Origin: Streptomyces sp. Q6
GTDB lineage: Bacteria; Actinomycetota; Actinomycetes; Streptomycetales; Streptomycetaceae
Length of the DNA: 64,000 bases
Direction: 5' to 3'
NCBI RefSeq assembly: GCF_036967205.1
Contig: NZ_CP146022.1
Location: 1,550,001-1,614,000 of the forward strand
The notes beneath the pieces are model-generated. The model searched no databases. It was not told the origin of the DNA and saw only the letters and a list, made by a program, of their open reading frames with translations. The position numbers and the translations under genes are program-made. This document shows positions 1-8,860 of the stretch, piece by piece (the stretch's first letter is position 1; every line of letters starts with the position of its first letter).

Positions 1-351
1 GAGCCGGGGCGGCAGCGGGCGCAGGAGGACGGACTGCGCGGCGCCCGCGACGGCCCGGATCTCCCGGAGCTCGCGCATCAGCTTCTGCCGTACGCGGAGT
101 ATCAGCCCGGTTCCCACGGCGAAGAACACGGCGCTGGTCATGATCCGCGCCCCCATCCCGTTCTGCTGGGCCAGGGGGCAGATCAGCTTGTACGTGATGG
201 CCACCGCGCCCCACATCGTGGGCAGGCCGAGCATCAACGCGCGCCGGACGCCGCCGGGTTCGGCCCGCGGAGCGCGGGCGGCACACGGGAGCAGTGCGCG
301 CAGGGAAGGGGGGAGGATTCGGGTGGGCGCCCTGGACTTCGATCGCATCAT
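1..351 (-). CDS. N-terminal part of a membrane-linked PP2C/SpoIIE-type phosphatase (cut by window edge)
   Basis: Only the first 117 codons are in the window and the frame is still open at base 1. The visible part has a basic N terminus, two hydrophobic stretches (about residues 39-60 and 67-85) and then the juxtamembrane sequence RQKLMRELREIR followed by AQSVLLRPLPPR. In Streptomyces that AQ.vLLrPlP linker typically leads into a PP2C-family SpoIIE phosphatase domain, which would act on anti-sigma-factor antagonists. The phosphatase domain itself lies outside, so the assignment is inferred from the linker. The ATG at 349-351 is preceded by another in-frame ATG-like context, so the start is approximate. 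Confidence 0.55.
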   Translation of the reverse strand, partial: MMRSKSRAPTRILPPSLRALLPCAARAPRAEPGGVRRALMLGLPTMWGAVAITYKLICPLAQQNGMGARIMTSAVFFAVGTGLILRVRQKLMRELREIRAVAGAAQSVLLRPLPPRL

Positions 352-468
352 GCCGACGGCTCCCTAGGCCCTGTTCAGCGAGCGCACCGGTCGGCCCGGC
401 GGCCGCACTGATTCTGTCGACCGTCTGTACCGATCGGACCAGATCGGCGAAATTCCTCACCCGAACGA

Positions 469-506
469 GTGAGGGGCGCACCCGGTGGTCCGGATGCGCC
501 CCTCAC
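469..506 (-). terminator. Stem-loop terminator after pheT
   Basis: A 12-bp perfect stem (GTGAGGGGCGCA with its complement) closes a 14-nt loop, 30 nt downstream of the pheT stop. There is no U-tract, which is usual for Streptomyces terminators. Together with the end of the phosphatase gene it fills the 184-nt gap. Confidence 0.7.
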
Positions 507-535
507 CTGGGACTACGTGCGACGTGGTGCGCCGG

Positions 536-3049
536 TCACGCGCCGCGCAGCACCGCGCCCGTGCGCTCGGCGGCGAGTGCCACCGCGGCGTCGCGGGCGG
601 CGGACGCCTCGTCGACGGTCAGCGTGCGGTCGCCGGCCCGGAAGCGCAGCGCGTACGCGAGCGACTTCTTGTCGGCGCCGAGCTGCTCGGCGTTCTCGTA
701 CACGTCGAACAGGCGCAGCGACTCCAGGAGTTCACCGGCGCCCTCGCGCAGCACCTTCTCGACGTCGGCGGCCGGGACCGTCTTGTCGACGACGAGCGCG
801 ACGTCCTGCGTGGCCACCGGGTAGGTGGAGATCCGCGGCGCCTGGAGCGGACCGGTACCGGCGCGCTCCAGGACGTCGAGGTCCAGCTCCATCGCGCAGG
901 TGCGCTCGGGCAGGTTCAGCGCCTTGACGACGCGCGGGTGCAGCTCACCGGCGTGACCGGCCAGGGTCCGCGTCCCGTCGATGTCGACATGGAGCGCGGC
1001 GCAGCGGCCCGGGTGCCACGGCTCGTGCCGGTCACCGCTGACGGTCAGCTCGATCCCGGCCTCACGGGCGAGGAGGCGGGCGGCCTCGACGGCGTCGGCC
1101 CAGTCGGCCGGGCGGCCCTTGCCCCACCAGCCGGCCTGCTCGCGGGCGCCCGCGAGGACGACGGCGGCGCGGCGCGGCTGCGCGGGCAGCGACGCGTCGA
1201 GTCCGGCGATCTCCTCGTCGGTCGGGCGGCGGTCGACGGGCAGCCGGGCCGGCACGCTCTCCTGGCCGGTGGGCCGGAAGACCAGGCCGGTCTCGAAGAG
1301 CGCCAGGTCGTGGCTGCCGCGGCCGTCGTTGCGGCGCAGCGCGGCGAGGAGGCCGGGCAGCAGCGTCGTACGGAGCGCGGGCTCCTCGTCGCTCAGCGGG
1401 TTGATCAGCTTGACCACGCGGCGGCGCGCGTCGTCGGCCGGCAGGCCGAGCTGGTCGAAGACGCCCTCGCTGAGGAACGGGTAGGTGAGCGCCTCGACGT
1501 AACCGGCGCCGGCGAGCGCGCGACCGGCACGGCGGTGCAGCCGCTGCCGCTCGGTCAGACCGCGGCCGGCCGGGGGCCGGGGCAGCGTGGAGGGCAGGTT
1601 CTCGTAGCCCTCCAGCCGGATGACCTCTTCGGCCAGGTCGTTGGCGTCGGTGAGGTCGGGGCGCCAGGACGGCACGGACACGGTCAGGGTGTCCTGGCCG
1701 TACGCGTCGCAGCCGACCTCCTGGAGGCGGCGCACGACGGTCTCGCGGCCGTACGCGACACCCGCCACCTTGTCCGGGTGGTCCGCCGGGATGGTGATGG
1801 TGTGCGGCGCGGACGGCGCGATGACCTCGGTGACGCCCGGCTCCGCGGTGCCACCGGCGAGCAGGACCAGCAGGTCGACGGCGCGCTGGGCGGCGGCGGA
1901 GGTGGCCTGCGGGTCGACGCCGCGCTCGAAGCGCTTGGACGCCTCGGAGGACAGCTTGTGGCGGCGCGCGGTCCGGGCGATGGAGACGGCGTCGAAGTGC
2001 GCGGCCTCGATGACGACGTCGGTGGTACCGGCCGTCTCCTCGTGGTCGGCGATCTCCGTGTCGGCGCCGCCCATGACACCGGCGAGCGCGATGGCGCCGC
2101 GGTCGTCGGTGATGACGAGATCACCGGCGTCGAGGACGCGCTGGGCGCCGTCGAGGGTGGTGAGCTTCTCGCCCTGCTCGGCCCGGCGCACGCCGATCGA
2201 GCCCTGGACCAGGGAACGGTCGTACGCGTGCAGGGGCTGGCCGAGCTCCATCATCACGTAGTTGGTGACGTCGACGGCGAGCGAGATCGGACGCATGCCG
2301 ACCTTCTGGAGGCGGCGCTGGAGCCAGATCGGGGAGCGCGCCTCGGGGCTCAGACCGGTGACGGTGCGCGCGGTGAAGCGGTCGCAGCCCATCGGGTCGG
2401 AGATCCGCACCGGGTACCCGTCCGCGTTCGGCGCGGGCACGTCGAGCAGCGCCGGGTCGCGCAGCGGCAGGCCGTAGGCGATGGCGGTCTCGCGGGCGAC
2501 GCCACGCAGCGACAGGCAGTCGCCGCGGTTGGCGGTGACGGCGATGTCCAGGACCTCGTCGACGAGTTCGAGCAGCTCGATGGCGTCGGTGCCGGCCTCG
2601 TGCTCGGGCGGCAGCACGATGATGCCGTGCGTGCCGTCGTCGCCCATGCCGAGCTCGTCGGTCGAGCAGATCATGCCGTGCGAGGTCCTGCCGTACGTCT
2701 TGCGCGCGGCGATCGCGAAGTCGCCGGGCAGCACGGCGCCCGGCAGGACCACGACGACCTTGTCGCCGACGGCGAAGTTCCGGGCGCCGCAGACGATCTC
2801 CTGCGGCTCACCGGTGCCGTTGGCCTGACCGACGTCGACGGTGCAGAAGCGGATGGGCTTCTTGAAGCCCTCCAGCTCCTCGATGGTCAGCACCTGACCG
2901 ACGACGAGGGGGCCCTTGAGGCCGGCGCCGAGCTGCTCGACGGTCTCGACCTCCAGGCCCGCGGAGACGAGCTTGGCCTGCACGTCGCGGCCGGTCTCTG
3001 AGGCGGGGAGGTCGACGTACTCCCGCAGCCAGGAAAGCGGGATACGCAT
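536..3049 (-). CDS. pheT: Phenylalanine--tRNA ligase beta subunit
   Basis: Beta subunit of the alpha2-beta2 phenylalanyl-tRNA synthetase, which charges tRNA-Phe in the cytoplasm. The 837-residue length is normal for bacterial PheT. It begins [15 protein letters not shown], followed by the tRNA-binding EMAP-like domain (about 40-150), the B3/B4 editing region (about 210-400), the B5 domain, the synthetase core-like domain, and a C-terminal FDX anticodon-binding domain ([20 protein letters not shown] near 790). Its ATG overlaps the pheS stop as TGATG, so the two subunits are probably translationally coupled. Confidence 0.97.
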   Translation of the reverse strand: MRIPLSWLREYVDLPASETGRDVQAKLVSAGLEVETVEQLGAGLKGPLVVGQVLTIEELEGFKKPIRFCTVDVGQANGTGEPQEIVCGARNFAVGDKVVVVLPGAVLPGDFAIAARKTYGRTSHGMICSTDELGMGDDGTHGIIVLPPEHEAGTDAIELLELVDEVLDIAVTANRGDCLSLRGVARETAIAYGLPLRDPALLDVPAPNADGYPVRISDPMGCDRFTARTVTGLSPEARSPIWLQRRLQKVGMRPISLAVDVTNYVMMELGQPLHAYDRSLVQGSIGVRRAEQGEKLTTLDGAQRVLDAGDLVITDDRGAIALAGVMGGADTEIADHEETAGTTDVVIEAAHFDAVSIARTARRHKLSSEASKRFERGVDPQATSAAAQRAVDLLVLLAGGTAEPGVTEVIAPSAPHTITIPADHPDKVAGVAYGRETVVRRLQEVGCDAYGQDTLTVSVPSWRPDLTDANDLAEEVIRLEGYENLPSTLPRPPAGRGLTERQRLHRRAGRALAGAGYVEALTYPFLSEGVFDQLGLPADDARRRVVKLINPLSDEEPALRTTLLPGLLAALRRNDGRGSHDLALFETGLVFRPTGQESVPARLPVDRRPTDEEIAGLDASLPAQPRRAAVVLAGAREQAGWWGKGRPADWADAVEAARLLAREAGIELTVSGDRHEPWHPGRCAALHVDIDGTRTLAGHAGELHPRVVKALNLPERTCAMELDLDVLERAGTGPLQAPRISTYPVATQDVALVVDKTVPAADVEKVLREGAGELLESLRLFDVYENAEQLGADKKSLAYALRFRAGDRTLTVDEASAARDAAVALAAERTGAVLRGA

Positions 3050-4173
3050 CAGATCTCCATCCCGAACGGCCGGGTGAAGCGGACGTCACCCTCGACCATG
3101 TCTCGCATGTCTTCGACGTTGTGGCGGAACATCAGCATCCGTTCGATGCCGAACCCGAAGGCGAATCCGCTGTACTTCTCGGGGTCCACACCGGCGGCGA
3201 CGAGCACCTTCGGGTTGACCATGCCGCAGCCGCCGAGCTCGATCCAGCCCTCGGAGGAGCAGGTGCGGCAGGGGCGGTCCGGATTGCCGACGGACTCGCC
3301 GCGGCAGACGTAGCAGACCATGTCCATCTCGGCGGACGGCTCGGTGAACGGGAAGAAGTTCGGACGCAGCCGCGTCTTCATGTCCTTGCCGAACAGCGCC
3401 TGGACCATGTGGTCCAGGGTGCCCTTGAGGTCCGCCATGGTCAGGCCCTCGTCGATGGCGAGCAGCTCGACCTGGTTGAACACGGGGGTGTGCGTGGCGT
3501 CCAGCTCGTCGGCGCGGTACACGCGGCCCGGACAGATCACGTAGACCGGCGGCTCGCGGTCGAGCATGGAGCGGACCTGCACGGGAGAGGTGTGCGTGCG
3601 CAGCACGACACCGGACTCCCGGTCACCACCGTCGGGGCCCTGGACGAAGAAGGTGTCCTGGGTGCCGCGGGCGGGGTGGTCGGGGCCGATGTTCAGGGCG
3701 TCGAAGTTGAACCACTCCGTCTCGATCTCCGGGCCCTCGGCGACCTCGTAGCCCATGGCGACGAAGACGTCCTCGATGCGCTCGGAGAGCGTGGTCAGCG
3801 GGTGGCGGGCGCCGGCCTGGACACGGTCGTGGGGCAGCGTGACGTCCACGGCCTCCTCGACCAGGACGCGCGCGTCGCGCTCGGCCTCCAGCTCGGCCTG
3901 GCGGGCGGCGAGGCCCCGGCCGACGGCGGCGCGGGCCTGGCCGACGCGCTTGCCGGCCTCGGCCTTGGCCTGCGGCGGCAGCGCGCCGATCTCGCGGTTG
4001 GCGAGCGACAGCGGCGACGTGCCGCCGGCGTGCGCGACCTTGGCGGCCTGAAGCGCGTCGAGCGAGTCCGCGGCGGCGAAGGCGGCGAGCGCCTCGTCCC
4101 GCATGCGCTCGATCTCTTCCGGTTTCAGTGCCTCGACCTCGACAGGGTCGTACGACTTGTTCGGTGCCGACAT
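3049..4173 (-). CDS. pheS: Phenylalanine--tRNA ligase alpha subunit
   Basis: Catalytic alpha subunit of phenylalanyl-tRNA synthetase, 374 residues. An N-terminal coiled-coil arm (about 10-95) precedes the class II catalytic core. Visible core signatures are [41 protein letters not shown] (motif 2 region), [12 protein letters not shown] and [13 protein letters not shown] (motif 3). The start at [17 protein letters not shown] was chosen because the in-frame extension upstream is low-complexity and includes a repeat element. It forms an operon with pheT. Confidence 0.96.
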   Translation of the reverse strand: MSAPNKSYDPVEVEALKPEEIERMRDEALAAFAAADSLDALQAAKVAHAGGTSPLSLANREIGALPPQAKAEAGKRVGQARAAVGRGLAARQAELEAERDARVLVEEAVDVTLPHDRVQAGARHPLTTLSERIEDVFVAMGYEVAEGPEIETEWFNFDALNIGPDHPARGTQDTFFVQGPDGGDRESGVVLRTHTSPVQVRSMLDREPPVYVICPGRVYRADELDATHTPVFNQVELLAIDEGLTMADLKGTLDHMVQALFGKDMKTRLRPNFFPFTEPSAEMDMVCYVCRGESVGNPDRPCRTCSSEGWIELGGCGMVNPKVLVAAGVDPEKYSGFAFGFGIERMLMFRHNVEDMRDMVEGDVRFTRPFGMEI

Positions 4174-4194
4174 CTCTTCCCGTGCTTCCGGTTG

Positions 4195-4223
4195 TCCCCC
4201 AGCTAACGCTGGGAGGTGCCCCC
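4195..4223. repeat. Streptomyces palindromic intergenic element in the pheS leader
   Basis: The core is CCCAGC-TAAC-GCTGGG (6-bp stem, 4-nt loop) flanked by C-runs, TCCCCCAGC on one side and GGTGCCCCC on the other. It closely resembles a short hairpin element seen in many copies across Streptomyces genomes (from memory). It sits about 22 nt upstream of the pheS start, so in the mRNA it would form a hairpin next to the ribosome-binding region. Confidence 0.6.
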
Positions 4224-4408
4224 TGCGGATGGCCCCGTCTACGACTCGTCCCGAATCCGACGACGAACCGTCCCTGACGTGGAGACGCAATGTGCCAAAG
4301 GACGAGTCTAACGGGGGGGTGACGTGTGCGATTACGCGCACCTGTCGCCCGCCACCGCCCTGCTCGCGATCCTTCGGATCACTCTTCTTGCCCGTGGGGC
4401 CCTGGCAC

Positions 4409-5539
4409 TCAGCTGGTGAGATACGCGGGCGTGGCCACGGGCAACGTAAATCGGAACTCGGCGCCGCCGCCCGGCGCCCGTCCCACCGTGATGGTGCCGC
4501 CGTGGGCCTCGACGATGCCCTTGACGATATAGAGGCCCAGGCCCGTGCCGCCGCGCTTGCTGCCCCGCCAGAAGCGGGTGAAGACGCGGTTCATGGACTC
4601 CTCCGGGATGCCGGGGCCTTCGTCGCTCACGGTGACGGACGTGCCGAGGTGCTCGGCCCGCTCGATGTCAATCGTGACGGTTCCCTCGCCGTGGCGCACC
4701 GCGTTTTCCAGGAGGTTGCTCAGGATCTGGTCGACCTTGTCGGGGTCGGCCCACAGATCGGGCAGCGGCTGCGTGACGCGCAGCAGGAACCGGTCGGCGG
4801 ACTGGCCCGCGGCGACGTGCGCCTGGATGTGCCGGGAGACGGCGGCGGCGATGTCGACGGGCTGGCGGCGCACTTCGAGGCGGCCGGAGTCGATGCGGGA
4901 GATGTCGAGCAGTTCGGTGATCAGTCGCGTCACGCGGTTGGCGTCCGCGTCGACGGTCTCCAGCATCAGCCGCTTCTGCTCGTCCGTGAATCGCTCCCAC
5001 TTCGCGAGCAGGGTCGCGGTGAAGCCCTTCACGGAGGTCAGCGGGGAGCGCAGTTCGTGGGCGACGGTGGCGATCAGCTCGGCGTGGCTGCGCTCGGTGC
5101 GGCGCCGGGCCTCGGTGTCGCGGATCTGCACGACGACACGGCGCACGGGCCCGGTGGGGCGGCTGCGTACGTAGCGCGCGGTGACCAGGACCTCGCGGCC
5201 GCCGGGCAGGAGCAGGTTCCGCTCGGGCTGTCCGACGCGGGTGGCGAGTCCGCCGTACGGGTCGGTCAGCTGCCACCAGCGGCGGCCTTCGAGGTCCTCC
5301 AGGGGCAGCGCCCGCTCCAGCGGGGCGCCCAGGGCGCGGGGGGCGGGGACGGCGGTGATGCGCTCGGCCGCGCGGTTGAAACAGACGACGCGGCCGCTCT
5401 CGTCGGCGACGACCAGTCCGTCGGGGAGGTCGTCGGGGTGCACGCCGAGCCCCGCGAGATCGTCGGTTCCGCACCGGGGCGCGGCAGGGACGGACCGCCC
5501 CTGCGCACCACGCGAGCTGCTCGTGCCGACGACGCTCAT
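4409..5539 (-). CDS. PAS-domain sensor histidine kinase
   Basis: Two-component sensor kinase of 376 residues. An N-terminal PAS-like domain (about 25-130) contains PDGLVVADESGRVVCFN. It is followed by a HisKA domain with the H-box IATVAHELRSPLTSVKGF, an N-box (LSNLLENAVRHG), a G1 box (VSDEGPGIP), an F region and a G2 box (GGTGLGLYIVKGIVEAHGG). There are no transmembrane segments, so it is probably a cytoplasmic sensor. No response regulator is adjacent, making it an orphan. The ATG of MSVVGTSSS was preferred because AGAGGTGGG lies about 10 nt upstream; a GTG five codons earlier is possible. Confidence 0.88.
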   Translation of the reverse strand: MSVVGTSSSRGAQGRSVPAAPRCGTDDLAGLGVHPDDLPDGLVVADESGRVVCFNRAAERITAVPAPRALGAPLERALPLEDLEGRRWWQLTDPYGGLATRVGQPERNLLLPGGREVLVTARYVRSRPTGPVRRVVVQIRDTEARRRTERSHAELIATVAHELRSPLTSVKGFTATLLAKWERFTDEQKRLMLETVDADANRVTRLITELLDISRIDSGRLEVRRQPVDIAAAVSRHIQAHVAAGQSADRFLLRVTQPLPDLWADPDKVDQILSNLLENAVRHGEGTVTIDIERAEHLGTSVTVSDEGPGIPEESMNRVFTRFWRGSKRGGTGLGLYIVKGIVEAHGGTITVGRAPGGGAEFRFTLPVATPAYLTS

Positions 5540-5587
5540 CTCCCCGTATCCCACCTCTCGGCCCGTGGACCCGAGGTCGTCACCCTA

Positions 5588-6430
5588 CTAGCTGGGCGTG
5601 ACGGAACGGCACCCTCCGGGGGCGCGCTGGGCTCGGGCGGAGGCGTACAGGCACACGGCGGCCGCCGTCGCGAGGTTGAGGCTCTCGGCCTTGCCGTGGA
5701 TGGGGACGCGCACGACGGCGTCCGCGAGCGCGCGGGTCTCCTCGGGCAGTCCCCACGCCTCGTTGCCGAAGACCCAGGCGGTCGGGGTGCCCATGGTGCC
5801 CTTGTCGAGCTCGTCGTCGAGGTCGTCGTCCCCCGCGCCGTCGGCGGCGAGGATGCGTACGCCGGCGTCCTTGAGCCCGGCGACGGCCTGCTCGACCGGG
5901 ACGCCCACGGCGACGGGCAGATGGAACAGGGAGCCCACCGAGGCGCGGACCGCCTTCGGGTTGTACAGGTCCACGGAGGCGTCGGTCAGCACCACGGCCT
6001 CGGCGCCGGCGGCGTCCGCGCACCGCAGTACGGTCCCCGCGTTCCCGGGGTCGCGCACATGGGCCAGGACGGCGACGAGCCGGGGCCGCGCGGCGAGGAC
6101 CTCGTCGAAGGACACGTCGAGGAACCGGCAGACGCCGACCACGCCCTGCGGGGTCACGGTCGTGGAGATCTCGGCGATGACGCTCTCGTCGGCGAGGTGC
6201 ACCCGGGCACCGGCCTCCCGCGCCTCGCCGACGATCTCGGCGTAGCGCTCGGCGGCCTCGACGGTCGCGAACATCTCCACGAGTCCGCCGTGCGCGGCGG
6301 CCTCCCGCACGGCCTGCGGCCCCTCGGCGAGGAACAGCCGCTCCTTCCCCCGGAAGTTCCGCTTCCCGAGCCGCCGGGCGGCGGAGACGCGGGAGGACTT
6401 GGGGGAGATCAGTTCGGGGGCAGCAACCAT
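5588..6430 (-). CDS. SpoU/TrmH-family RNA 2'-O-methyltransferase
   Basis: SAM-dependent RNA ribose methyltransferase of the SPOUT fold, 280 residues. An N-terminal substrate-binding domain (about 15-100, with FLAEGPQAVREA) precedes the catalytic knot. Motif 1 is HVRDPGNAGTVLR, motif 2 is WVFGNEAWGLP, and motif 3 is SLNLATAAAVCLYA. The target nucleotide cannot be deduced, although the position beside rplT and infC fits 23S rRNA or tRNA. The start at MVAAPELIS was chosen because AGGTGAG lies 5 nt upstream. Confidence 0.9.
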   Translation of the reverse strand: MVAAPELISPKSSRVSAARRLGKRNFRGKERLFLAEGPQAVREAAAHGGLVEMFATVEAAERYAEIVGEAREAGARVHLADESVIAEISTTVTPQGVVGVCRFLDVSFDEVLAARPRLVAVLAHVRDPGNAGTVLRCADAAGAEAVVLTDASVDLYNPKAVRASVGSLFHLPVAVGVPVEQAVAGLKDAGVRILAADGAGDDDLDDELDKGTMGTPTAWVFGNEAWGLPEETRALADAVVRVPIHGKAESLNLATAAAVCLYASARAQRAPGGCRSVTPS

Positions 6431-6567
6431 GCGACTCACCTAGGGGAAGCGCCCCGAAGGGGCGTGGAACTGTGTCTGTCAGCGGCTGCGCCGCGGGGCG
6501 CGACCAGAGTCGGCCGGTCCGCACACGGCGCACGACAGACGATGGCAGATGCGACGCCGAACGCACT

Positions 6568-6598
6568 CGGACCCGCAAGCGACAAGCTTGCGGGTCCG
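6568..6598 (-). terminator. Terminator of the infC-rpmI-rplT operon
   Basis: A perfect 13-bp stem (CGGACCCGCAAGC with its complement) and a 5-nt loop, 27 nt downstream of the rplT stop. It separates the ribosomal-protein operon from the methyltransferase gene. Confidence 0.85.
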
Positions 6599-6624
6599 AC
6601 ATCACATCCGGCTCAGCGGAGCGA

Positions 6625-7011
6625 TCAGGCGGCAGCCTTGGGCGCGTTGACGTCCGCCGGCAGCGCCTTCTGCGCGACCTCGACCAGCGCGGCGAACGCG
6701 TTGGAGTCGTTGACGGCGAGCTCCGCCAGGATCTTGCGGTCCACCTCGATGTTGGCGGCCTTCAGACCCTGGATGAAGCGGTTGTAGGTGATGCCGTTGG
6801 CGCGGGCAGCGGCGTTGATGCGCTGGATCCACAGCTGACGGAAGTCGCCCTTGCGCTTCTTGCGGTCGTTGTAGTTGTAGACCAGGGAGTGGGTGACCTG
6901 CTCCTTGGCCTTGCGGTACAGACGCGAACGCTGACCGCGGTAGCCGCTGGCCTGCTCGAGGATCGCCCGACGCTTCTTGTGCGCGTTGACTGCGCGCTTG
7001 ACGCGTGCCAC
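6625..7011 (-). CDS. rplT: 50S ribosomal protein L20
   Basis: L20 binds 23S rRNA early in 50S assembly. It is 128 residues, with the characteristic N terminus [18 protein letters not shown] and the signature [19 protein letters not shown]. In several bacteria L20 also represses its own operon by binding the infC leader. Here it is the last gene of infC-rpmI-rplT, 101 nt after rpmI and followed by a strong hairpin. Confidence 0.98.
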   Translation of the reverse strand: MARVKRAVNAHKKRRAILEQASGYRGQRSRLYRKAKEQVTHSLVYNYNDRKKRKGDFRQLWIQRINAAARANGITYNRFIQGLKAANIEVDRKILAELAVNDSNAFAALVEVAQKALPADVNAPKAAA

Positions 7012-7112
7012 TTGTTAACTCCTTGTAGCGGGGCCGGGGATGACGTCACCCGACCCGAGTTCGTATAGGTCCCGGTCTAGCCGACGTAACGGGGCGCAGG
7101 AGCGCCCGTACG

Positions 7113-7307
7113 TCACTTGCCGAGAAGCTTCTTGATCTTCTTGGCGTCGCCCGGGGCCATCTCGGCGTTGCCGGTGAGGCGGCGCGTCAGGCGCGACGAC
7201 TTGTGCTCGAGCAGGTGGCGCTTGCCGGCGCGCTCGCGGAGCACCTTGCCGGAGCCGGTGACCTTGAAGCGCTTGCTGGCACCGCTGTGCGACTTGTTCT
7301 TCGGCAT
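7113..7307 (-). CDS. rpmI: 50S ribosomal protein L35
   Basis: A small basic ribosomal protein of 64 residues with the family signature [18 protein letters not shown] at the N terminus and the conserved [14 protein letters not shown] segment. It is the middle gene of the infC-rpmI-rplT operon, 124 nt downstream of infC. Confidence 0.98.
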   Translation of the reverse strand: MPKNKSHSGASKRFKVTGSGKVLRERAGKRHLLEHKSSRLTRRLTGNAEMAPGDAKKIKKLLGK

Positions 7308-7431
7308 AGCGCCGTTCTCTCCTCGTCAGTGGCGTTCCCGGCCGGTCCGTGCCATGGGCGCGAACCGGCCGCGAGGGAACGTCAGTTGTGTCGGTTGGTT
7401 ATCCGTGGCGTACAGGCTGCACGCCGGCGGA

Positions 7432-8106
7432 TCATGCCTCGGCCGGAGCCTCGGCGGGGGTTTCGACCTCGGCCTCGACCTCGGTCTCGACGTCGTCGTC
7501 CGACTCAGCCACGTTCTGCGACTTGCCGGGGTTGGCCTTCGCGTCGGCCTTACGGGCGGCCTGCGCCTCCCGGGCCTCGGCCATGGCCTCGGTCTTCTTC
7601 TTGTGCGGACCGAGAACCATGATCATGTTTCGGCCGTCCTGCTTCGGGTTCGACTCGATGAACCCGAGGTCTTCGACGTCGTTCGCGAGACGCTGAAGCA
7701 GTCGGTAGCCGAGCTCCGGCCGGGACTGCTCGCGACCACGGAACATGATCGTGATCTTGACCTTGTCGCCCTGCTTGAGGAACCGAACGACGTGACCCTT
7801 CTTGGTGTCATAGTCGTGCGGGTCGATCTTCGGCCGGAGCTTCATCTCCTTGATGACCGTGTGCGCCTGGTTCTTGCGCGCCTCACGGGCCTTCATGGCC
7901 GACTCGTACTTGAACTTCCCGTAGTCCATGAGCTTGCAGACGGGCGGACGGGCGTTCGCCGCCACCTCGACCAGGTCGAGGTCGTACTCCTGAGCAAGCT
8001 CAAGGGCCTTGGCAAGCGGAACAATCCCGACCTGCTCGCCGCTGGGACCGACAAGTCGCACTTCGGGAACGCGAATCCGGTCGTTGATGCGGGGCTCGGC
8101 GCTGAT
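7432..8106 (-). CDS. infC: Translation initiation factor IF-3 with an AUC start codon
   Basis: IF-3 binds the 30S subunit, keeps 50S off and proofreads the start codon. The predicted 224-residue protein has the N-terminal domain (about 1-75, ending in [20 protein letters not shown]), a linker, the C-terminal domain ([18 protein letters not shown] to about 175), and an acidic Ala/Glu-rich tail typical of actinomycetes. The start is set at ATC, giving [16 protein letters not shown], because a strong GAGGAGG lies 4-5 nt before it and IF-3 homology begins there; no ATG or GTG fits. infC is classically started by a rare codon (AUU in E. coli), which lets IF-3 limit its own synthesis. Confidence 0.93.
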   Translation of the reverse strand: MSAEPRINDRIRVPEVRLVGPSGEQVGIVPLAKALELAQEYDLDLVEVAANARPPVCKLMDYGKFKYESAMKAREARKNQAHTVIKEMKLRPKIDPHDYDTKKGHVVRFLKQGDKVKITIMFRGREQSRPELGYRLLQRLANDVEDLGFIESNPKQDGRNMIMVLGPHKKKTEAMAEAREAQAARKADAKANPGKSQNVAESDDDVETEVEAEVETPAEAPAEA

Positions 8107-8413
8107 GGATCCTCCTCGGTAGCACCACACGACGGCCTGGCGGGCCGCCGCGTAACGTCTCGTTACGTAGTACCAACCGCTCCAGCGCACAAAAAATGCC
8201 CCGGACGGTACACATCGCGGGACTCCGAGAACTACCGGAGCACCGCCACGGTGAACCGCGGGGCGCAACTCGGACGGTTCCATCGTCCGTACGGAACGAT
8301 GGGGACCGTCTGACCGGTGACCCGCCGCCCTAGCCGGGCGGTCAGGTGGGAGATCGGAGCCTCCACTTGTGGGCCGGTCGCCATGTCGAAGACAGGGGCG
8401 TCCGGCCGGTCGT
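8107..8413 (-). promoter_or_regulatory. infC: Long structured infC mRNA leader
   Basis: About 300 nt of untranslated leader lie between the predicted promoter and the AUC start. It contains a long hairpin (8273-8310, GACGGTCCCCATCGT with a partly complementary arm), a run of six U (8191-8196) after the G/C-rich CCGUCCGGGGC, and a perfect CGTAACG-AGA-CGTTACG hairpin (8151-8167) about 34 nt before the Shine-Dalgarno sequence. This resembles the autogenously controlled IF3-L35-L20 leaders of other bacteria. Homology to a known L20 leader could not be tested. An ATG at 8213-8215 opens a frame that overlaps infC, but I see no good reason to call it a gene. Confidence 0.5.
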
Positions 8414-8419
8414 TACACA

Positions 8420-8449
8420 AGGTTAGCAGCATTTGGGGGGTGCGCCCAA
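8420..8449 (-). promoter_or_regulatory. Predicted infC operon promoter
   Basis: On the minus strand, TTGGGC (8449-8444) and TAACCT (8425-8420) are separated by 18 nt. This resembles a housekeeping sigma-factor promoter. It lies in the divergent gap shared with the DUF1844 gene. Confidence 0.5.
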
Positions 8450-8488
8450 CCGAGTGGGCTGTTGTCCGTCGGGCTTATCGTGGGGCCC

Positions 8489-8851
8489 ATGAGTGACGCG
8501 ACCCCCGCAACCGAAACCCCTGACTACGACGCGCTGACCCGCGACATCGCCGAGGTGCCCGCCGTCGAGGTCATCGTGACGGTCGCGGTGAACCTGATGA
8601 GCGCGGCCGCGGTGAAGCTGGGCCTCACCGAGGAGGGCGACGCCCACAAGGACCTCGACGAGGCCCGCAAGCTGATCCACGCCCTGGCCGGTCTGCTCGA
8701 CGGCAGCGCCACGGAGATCTCGTCCTTCCACGCGGCACCGCTGCGGGACGGTCTGAAGTCCTTGCAGCTCGCGTTCCGCGAGGCCTCGATCGTGCCGGAC
8801 GAGCCGGGCCAGGGCCCGGGCGAGAAGTACACGGGCGCCATCTACGGCTGA
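8489..8851 (+). CDS. DUF1844 family protein
   Basis: A 120-residue cytoplasmic protein with no membrane segment. The region PAVEVIVTVAVNLMSAAAVKLGL followed by HKDLDEARKLIHALAGLLDG matches the DUF1844 family in outline. The family is common in actinomycetes directly next to infC, and its function is not known. It is transcribed away from infC. The start MSDATPATETPDYDALT was chosen over an upstream frame extension that runs into the shared promoter region. Confidence 0.8.
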   Translation: MSDATPATETPDYDALTRDIAEVPAVEVIVTVAVNLMSAAAVKLGLTEEGDAHKDLDEARKLIHALAGLLDGSATEISSFHAAPLRDGLKSLQLAFREASIVPDEPGQGPGEKYTGAIYG

Positions 8852-8860
8852 CCTCGGGTT

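Noticed and set aside
485-3001. Long plus-strand open frame of over 800 codons opposite pheT
   Set aside because: It is antisense to a clear pheT and has a composition rich in Gly, Arg, Asp and Val typical of shadow frames in high-GC DNA. No recognisable domain.
4174-4341. In-frame N-terminal extension of pheS
   Set aside because: It includes the dispersed hairpin element and shows no PheS homology.
8000-8215. Small open frame starting in the infC leader and running out of frame into infC
   Set aside because: Its Arg-rich tail is antisense-like noise and it overlaps well-supported infC coding sequence. A very short regulatory upstream frame remains possible but is unsupported.
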